DNA from: DATBLE01 sp038248655
Lineage (GTDB): Bacteria > Actinomycetota > Thermoleophilia > Gaiellales > Gaiellaceae
Direction of reading: 5' to 3'
Assembly: GCA_038248655.1 (NCBI GenBank)
Contig: JBBRXG010000062.1
Coordinates: forward strand, 1-18,460
DNA: 18,460 nucleotides
In this document: positions 13,948 to 18,460 of the stretch, one piece after another
Layout: each line of letters starts with the position of its first letter
Position numbering within the stretch: the first letter of the stretch is position 1
The notes under the pieces: generated by a model
Told to the model about the DNA's origin: nothing
Database searches by the model: none
Seen by the model: the letters and a program-made list of their open reading frames with translations, nothing else
Made by a program: the position numbers and the translations under genes

Positions 13948-15321
13948 ATGAACGCAGACCTGGTGCAGCGAGCGACAAGTGACGTGGCGGCCGAGCCGCC
14001 GCCCTACGGGACCCGGCTCGTCCGTCTCGGCCGGCGCCGCCGCGTGCTCGTCTCGGCGCCGAACCCGGTCTTCTACGGCCATCTGGGCATCGAGATGCTG
14101 TACGCGCTCTCCTATGCGCGCCTGCTCGGCGTCCCGGTGTGCTTCGTCCGGCCGCGGACGGTGGTGAACGCGGCCGTCTTCGAGGTCGAGCCGGAGGGCA
14201 TCCGCGTGCTCCGCTCCCCGCTCGAGCGGCTGCTTCCGCGTCTGGTGGCAGCCGAGCCGGTCCGCCGCTGGTCGCGGCGTACCGGCAACGTGTTCCGGGA
14301 CGAGGCCCAGACCGAGCTGAAGTGCTACCTCGACGGCCACCCCGGGCTGCCCAAGGGTGTGCGCAGCCGGCTGAAGCGCTCGCTGGGCGGGATCAGGGAA
14401 GGGCGCAGCGCCCTCTCCTGGTCGTCCTGGTCGAGCCGCAGCGGCGAGGGCTACAACCGGCGGCGCCTGCTCGCCGAGCCGGTCCCCACGCGCCTGACCG
14501 GCCGCGCGGAGCGCCGGGCGCTCGAGCTGGCGGCTGGAGTCGGACTCGACCCCGAGTCCCGGATGGTCACCGTCCACGTGCGCGAGCGCGGCTACAAGCT
14601 CGGCGCGGAGATGCAGGACCGCCGGCCGGATCGCTGGGACGACTCGGTGCGCAACGCCCGGATCGAGACCCACTTCCCCGCGATCGACCTCCTCGTCGAG
14701 GCCGGGTACACGGTCGTCCGGATCGGCGACTCGACGATGACCCCGGTCGAGCGCCACGGTGTGTTCGACCTCGCCACCTCGCCGGCCCGCGACCCGCTGC
14801 TCGAGCTCTGGTGCACCTTCCGCAGCCGGTTCCTCCTCTGCGCCGAGTCGGGGCCGCTGGGGACGAGCTACCTGACGAACACCCCCCTGCTCACCGTCAA
14901 CGCCACCGACCCGATCGGAACGTTCCCGGTCCGCGCAGACGGGATCTACCTCCTGAAGACGATCCTCGACCGCCGGACCGGCCGCAGGCTGACGCCGTCC
15001 GAGCTGGTCTCGGAGGATCGCCTGGGACACCTCCGCAACCCGGAGCGGAACCGGTTCGTCGAGAACACGAGCGACCAGATCCTCGACGCGGTCCGGGAAA
15101 TGCTCGACCTCCTCGAGCGAGGCACGCCCGAGTCGCCCGCGCAGGCGAGGTACCGGGAGCTCGTTACCGCTGCTGCGGCCGCCTCGACGCACCTCGACTA
15201 CGTCCGCAAGCACGGCCCCGACCGCGGCTACCTGGGCACGGGCCGCCTCGCCCGAACGCTCGCCGAGACGTGGCTCGCGAGCGACCCCGGCGCCCCGGAT
15301 GCAGCCGTGTCGGCGAGGTAG
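13948..15321 (+). CDS. Putative glycosyltransferase of the TIGR04372 type
   Basis: A 457-residue soluble protein that looks like the TIGR04372 putative glycosyltransferases, which sit in surface-polysaccharide loci. Visible landmarks: an N-terminal Rossmann-like segment NPVFYGHLGIEMLYALSYAR at 39-58, VTVHVRERGYK at 207-217, RNARIETHFPAI at 235-246, VRIGD at 257-261, and a late acceptor/donor region CAESGPLGTSYLTNTPLLTV. No transmembrane segment is seen. The start is ATG 13948; a GTG directly before it (13945) is an alternative. Divergent from the 4-epimerase-like gene with 56 bases between, and 12 bases before the next gene. Donor and acceptor unknown; an amino-heptose donor from the neighbouring operon is a reasonable guess. 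Confidence 0.7.
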   Translation: MNADLVQRATSDVAAEPPPYGTRLVRLGRRRRVLVSAPNPVFYGHLGIEMLYALSYARLLGVPVCFVRPRTVVNAAVFEVEPEGIRVLRSPLERLLPRLVAAEPVRRWSRRTGNVFRDEAQTELKCYLDGHPGLPKGVRSRLKRSLGGIREGRSALSWSSWSSRSGEGYNRRRLLAEPVPTRLTGRAERRALELAAGVGLDPESRMVTVHVRERGYKLGAEMQDRRPDRWDDSVRNARIETHFPAIDLLVEAGYTVVRIGDSTMTPVERHGVFDLATSPARDPLLELWCTFRSRFLLCAESGPLGTSYLTNTPLLTVNATDPIGTFPVRADGIYLLKTILDRRTGRRLTPSELVSEDRLGHLRNPERNRFVENTSDQILDAVREMLDLLERGTPESPAQARYRELVTAAAAASTHLDYVRKHGPDRGYLGTGRLARTLAETWLASDPGAPDAAVSAR

Positions 15322-15333
15322 GACCCGCGCGCC

Positions 15334-16752
15334 GTGACGATCCTGCTCGCGCTCGATCGGGCGGACCTGCTCCGCCGCTACGAGCCCGCGCTCCGACTGC
15401 TCGCCGCGCGTGGACACCGGATTCACCTCGTCTGCGGCGACCCGCACGCGATCGACCGGCTCGCGCGAGTCCCGGACGTCCGGCCAGCACCCGTGCCCGA
15501 GCCCGACACCGGAACGTGGCCGGCCTTCGCGCGGGCGGCGCGCCTTTCCGCGGCTGCGCGACGCCAGGGAGCCCGCCTGCTGGCCCGGGCCGCGCGCGCG
15601 GCCCCGCCCGACCGGCACGTGCTCGGCTCGCTCCGCGAGATCGCCCCCGACCTCGTCCTCGCCCTGTCGCCCTTCGCCCCGGACTCGCGCCCGCGCGACT
15701 ACCTGGCCGCCGCCCGCTCGCTCGAGATCCCGACCGCGGTCTGCGTCGACGGCTGGGACGAGCCTACGGCAGGCGGCCCGGCCGGCGCCCGGCCCGGCCG
15801 CCTGCTCGTCTGGAGCGAGGCACAGCGCGAGCGGGCGGTCGTCGCCGGCGTTCGGGCCGCGGCCATCGTCGTCACGGGCGCCCAGGGCCTCGACGCCCCG
15901 CGCGAGGGCGAGGCGAGCAGGGAGGAGCTCTGCCGCGTGCTCGGTCTCGAGCCGGCGAACCCGTTCGTGCTCTTCGCCGGCTCGCCGCTCGGGGACGCCG
16001 CCGCCGAGCCCTTCCTCGTCGAGCGCTGGCTGGTACGGCTCAGGCAGGCGCCCGACCCGGCCGTGGCCGGCGTCGGCGTCCTCGTGGTGCCGCACCCGCG
16101 CAAAGAGCGACGCTACCTCAGCTTCGACGGCTCCCAGCTGGGCGCAGTCGCGGTCTGGCCCCCGTCCGGCGAGCTCGCTGGCGGGGCCTCGCCGAGCGAC
16201 GCCGTGGCCGCGAGCGCCGGGGTGGTCTCGCTCGACACGACCGTGTTGCCCGACGCGGTCGCGGCCGGCACGCCGTTCCTCACCTTCGCCGGTCCGGACG
16301 CCGAGCGCCTCCGGGAGGCCTGGGCCGCGCCGCTCGTCCCCGAGGCGGCAGAGCTGGTGAGCCTCGCCGCCGGCCTCGACGAGCACGTGCGTGACCTCGC
16401 CCGCCTCCTACGCGGCGAGCTCGAGCCGGGGCCCGACCCCGGGCGCGACGGTCGTCTCGGCCTGACCGCCGGCCCGGACCCGCCGGCGGCGCTCGCCGAC
16501 GCGATCGAGGCGGCCGCTCGAGTCCGCGTCGAGCGCGTCCGGCCCGCACGCGCCGACCGGCTACTGCGGGCGGCAACGTGGCCACTCGCGGTCCGAGCTG
16601 CGCGCCGCGAGCGCCGGGCCGCGGAGCCCGCCGCCGCCCCGGGGTGGCTGCCGGCTGCGCGCCCGACGATCAGGGCCTGGGTCCGCCTGCTCGTCCTCGG
16701 CGCCTACGCCGCCGAGGCCGGACGCCGCGCCGGGCGGCTCGTGCGCCGCTGA
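15334..16752 (+). CDS. GT-B-like glycosyl- or glycerophosphotransferase, plus-strand paralogue
   Basis: A 472-residue protein with two Rossmann-like halves. The N-terminus ILLALDRADLLRRYEPALRL then ARGHRIHLV is typical of GT-B enzymes handling nucleotide-linked donors. VPHPRK at 252-257 and DTTVLPDAVAAGTPF at 301-315 match the donor-site layout of CDP-glycerol glycerophosphotransferase or UDP-GlcNAc 2-epimerase-like folds. The basic, Arg-rich C-terminus could contact the membrane. It is a diverged paralogue of the convergent gene that follows (see VRPHPTKG and NTTALIDAAIVGR there). The start is GTG 15334, 12 bases after the preceding stop, with a weak AGGTAGGA upstream. Exact function is not assigned. 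Confidence 0.65.
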   Translation: MTILLALDRADLLRRYEPALRLLAARGHRIHLVCGDPHAIDRLARVPDVRPAPVPEPDTGTWPAFARAARLSAAARRQGARLLARAARAAPPDRHVLGSLREIAPDLVLALSPFAPDSRPRDYLAAARSLEIPTAVCVDGWDEPTAGGPAGARPGRLLVWSEAQRERAVVAGVRAAAIVVTGAQGLDAPREGEASREELCRVLGLEPANPFVLFAGSPLGDAAAEPFLVERWLVRLRQAPDPAVAGVGVLVVPHPRKERRYLSFDGSQLGAVAVWPPSGELAGGASPSDAVAASAGVVSLDTTVLPDAVAAGTPFLTFAGPDAERLREAWAAPLVPEAAELVSLAAGLDEHVRDLARLLRGELEPGPDPGRDGRLGLTAGPDPPAALADAIEAAARVRVERVRPARADRLLRAATWPLAVRAARRERRAAEPAAAPGWLPAARPTIRAWVRLLVLGAYAAEAGRRAGRLVRR

Positions 16753-18134
16753 GCGCCGGCCGGCAGGGAGCGCGAGCCGGCCCAGCGCTCGAGGTCGTCG
16801 ACGAAGCGCGGCGCGGCCGGCTCGTCGAGGCCGAACGGCCTGACGAAGCTCTCGAGGAACGCGCGCCGCCAGGAGTCGTCCTGCTCGCTCTCGAGCCAGT
16901 CCCGCAGCTGCCCGGCGTGCTCCTCGAGCGAGCCGGCCACGGTCAGCGGACCGCCGTTCTCGCGCAGCAGGTAGTGGAAGTGCAGCGTGCCCTGCTGCCC
17001 GCCCTGAAGCTCCGGCAGCAGCACCGAGAACGTGCGCCGGCCCACGATCGCGGCGTCGATCAGCGCCGTGGTGTTGGCGCCGACGACCGCGGCCGAGTGG
17101 TGGATGGAGTCGTACAAGCACGCTCGGCGCTCGACTGTGGTCGGATCCGCCCCGAGCGACGGCCAGACGGCGACGTTCGGGAGGCTCGCGGCCGAGCCCT
17201 CGGCCCAGATTCGCCCCTTCGTCGGGTGCGGGCGGACGAGGATACCGACCTGCTCGAGCCCGGGATGGTGCCGGACCGCCTCGATCCAGCGGGCGACGAC
17301 GGCGCGCTCGTCGGAGGCGATGAAGCCCGACGAGCAGACGTAGAGGAGAAATGGCCGGTCCGGGTCGAGCCCGGTCTCCGCGCAGAGCTCCGCGCGGGTC
17401 GTCGACGGCCGCCAGTCGAACCAGTGGTCGAACGGATGGGCGCCGGTGACGACGACGCTGTCCCGATCGAGCCCGTGCAGGTCGGCCGCCTCGCGGCGCT
17501 GGATCTCGTTCCAGACGTACGTCCGGTCGGGAGGCTCGAACATCAGGCCTTTGTTGGTCAGGTTGTCCCAGCTCGCGACGGCGAGGGCCGCCGGGATTCC
17601 GAGCCCCCTCGCGCTCCGCACCCAGTCGTGCTGCGTCGCCCGGTCGACGAGCGGAGTGACGAGGAGCAGGTCGAACCCGCCGTCCCGCAGGTAGGCGTCG
17701 ATCGTCTCCGAGCGCGGAGTGCAGCGCTCGACGGCGCGTGCGGCCCGCGCAAAGGCGGTGCGGACGGCGGGCGCCCCGAGCACGGGCGCCGCCGCGACGC
17801 GCACGACCAGGCGCGGGGTCTGGCGGCCCCACCGCCGGCGCAGCTTCACCGAGTCGGCGTCGTACGGCGGTGCCAGGTAGCGCAGGTAGCTCACGGACTG
17901 ACGGAGCCCGAAGACGAGCGACCGCCAGCGGTCGTCCCGGGGCGGGACCTTGCCGTGCGTGATCGTGCCGTCCGTGTCGGCGGCGAGCTGCGCCGCCAGG
18001 CTCGCTGCGTCGTCCGCGCCCTTGTCGGGCTCGAATCCGAGGTGGACCCGGTGGGAGCGCTCGGCGAGCAGGCGCAGCATCCACTCGAAGTTCCGGACGT
18101 ATCCGGTGTGACGCATGACGAAGAGGATCCGCAT
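16704..18134 (-). CDS. GT-B-like glycosyl- or glycerophosphotransferase, minus-strand paralogue
   Basis: A 476-residue GT-B-type protein. The N-terminal MRILFVMRHTGYVRNFEWML then LLAERSHRVHLGF is a first Rossmann half. The second half has FLLYVCSSGF (262-271), RPHPTKG at 301-307 and SAAVVGANTTALIDAAIVGR ending at 366, the donor-binding pattern shared with CDP-glycerol glycerophosphotransferase-like proteins. The start is ATG 18134, where homology to the plus-strand paralogue begins; a longer upstream frame would run through the preceding gene. The sulfotransferase-like gene ends 20 bases upstream, so the two are probably cotranscribed. The last 49 bases overlap the end of the convergent gene, in low-complexity Arg/Ala/Ser-rich tails. 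Confidence 0.65.
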   Translation of the reverse strand: MRILFVMRHTGYVRNFEWMLRLLAERSHRVHLGFEPDKGADDAASLAAQLAADTDGTITHGKVPPRDDRWRSLVFGLRQSVSYLRYLAPPYDADSVKLRRRWGRQTPRLVVRVAAAPVLGAPAVRTAFARAARAVERCTPRSETIDAYLRDGGFDLLLVTPLVDRATQHDWVRSARGLGIPAALAVASWDNLTNKGLMFEPPDRTYVWNEIQRREAADLHGLDRDSVVVTGAHPFDHWFDWRPSTTRAELCAETGLDPDRPFLLYVCSSGFIASDERAVVARWIEAVRHHPGLEQVGILVRPHPTKGRIWAEGSAASLPNVAVWPSLGADPTTVERRACLYDSIHHSAAVVGANTTALIDAAIVGRRTFSVLLPELQGGQQGTLHFHYLLRENGGPLTVAGSLEEHAGQLRDWLESEQDDSWRRAFLESFVRPFGLDEPAAPRFVDDLERWAGSRSLPAGAQRRTSRPARRPASAA

Positions 18135-18154
18135 CGCTCGCTCGTGCTCGCCCG

Positions 18155-18460
18155 TCAGCCCGCGTCCTGACGAGACAGACGGGCCTCGGCCTCGCGACGC
18201 TCCTGAATCCGCCTGCAGAGCGCGTGGAGCTCGGCATCGAGCCAGTTGTGGGCTCGAATCGTCTCTCGGAGCCCGACCGGGAGCTCGCTCAGCGGCCGCC
18301 GAGCGGGATTGACTTTCCCGGTGGGCACGAAGGCCAGCCACCCGAACCGGCGGGCGAGCAGCTGGACGTACTCCGGGAAGCGGTCGTGGACGCCGGCGAA
18401 GAAGTCGCGCTCGACGAGATCGCGTACCCGGGCGCGCCAGACCTCGGCGTCGGGGGAGGA
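18155..18460 (-). CDS. 3' end of a probable sulfotransferase-family protein (partial)
   Basis: A minus-strand frame enters from the right edge and ends with TGA at 18155-18157, giving 101 residues. The C-terminus (DFFAGVHDRFPEYVQLLARR, then LPVGLRETIRAHNWLDAELH) resembles the end of bacterial sulfotransferase-domain proteins, where an L-x-x-x-N-x-x-D-x-x-L-Y-like helix closes the fold. The PAPS-binding P-loop would lie outside the window, so the assignment is tentative. It is followed after 20 bases by the GT-B-like gene in the same direction. Confidence 0.5.
   Translation of the reverse strand, partial: SSPDAEVWRARVRDLVERDFFAGVHDRFPEYVQLLARRFGWLAFVPTGKVNPARRPLSELPVGLRETIRAHNWLDAELHALCRRIQERREAEARLSRQDAG

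Noticed and set aside
13564..16386. A 940-codon minus-strand open frame opposite the two plus-strand transferases
   Set aside because: It is the antisense shadow of GC-rich coding sequence: Arg/Ala/Gly/Asp-rich without domains, while the plus-strand frames show real motifs.
16561..18237. A 558-codon minus-strand frame in another register over the last GT-B-like gene
   Set aside because: Shadow frame, Arg-rich and without GT-B landmarks.

Overview
The window is very GC-rich. It reads as a chromosomal segment of a high-GC Gram-positive bacterium, most likely an actinobacterium of the Thermoleophilia type (Gaiella/Solirubrobacter relatives). That placement rests on the style of the hrcA, dnaJ and holA remnants, heavy GTG start use, and apparently leaderless promoters. 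It is inferred from protein resemblance, not from a marker gene.

There are two very different halves. Bases 1 to about 6574 are a gene graveyard. It holds the tail of an unidentified gene, an internally deleted IS630-type element with 21-bp inverted repeats (140-666), a 5'-truncated hrcA with four frame changes, an intact secreted Ig-like repeat protein on the minus strand (1604-3319), a dnaJ with six frame changes and a ruined J-domain HPD motif, a probable comEC tail, a holA whose ends are joined across a large internal deletion, and a dead IS5-type element (5462-6574) flanked by a CTAG duplication. The Ig-like protein is the only complete, undamaged gene in this half.

Bases 6575-18460 contain only intact, tightly packed genes for surface-glycan synthesis. 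A minus-strand run goes from 13891 down to 6575: an NDP-hexose 4-epimerase-like SDR, a PfkB/HldE-type heptose kinase, a second NDP-sugar SDR, two tandem DegT aminotransferases, a GmhB-like phosphatase, an RmlA/HddC-like nucleotidyltransferase and a GmhA-like SIS isomerase. The last seven are joined by 1-4 base overlaps or a one-base gap, so they look like one translationally coupled operon making a nucleotide-activated heptose and probably an amino sugar. To the right, a plus-strand pair (a TIGR04372-like glycosyltransferase and a GT-B-like protein) runs into a convergent GT-B-like paralogue. That paralogue lies downstream of the 3' end of a probable sulfotransferase at the right edge.

Isomerase, kinase, phosphatase and nucleotidyltransferase can take sedoheptulose 7-phosphate to an NDP-heptose. 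The SDRs and aminotransferases could modify it or make companion sugars, and the transferases would place the sugars on a cell-surface polymer. No tRNA, rRNA or CRISPR array was seen.
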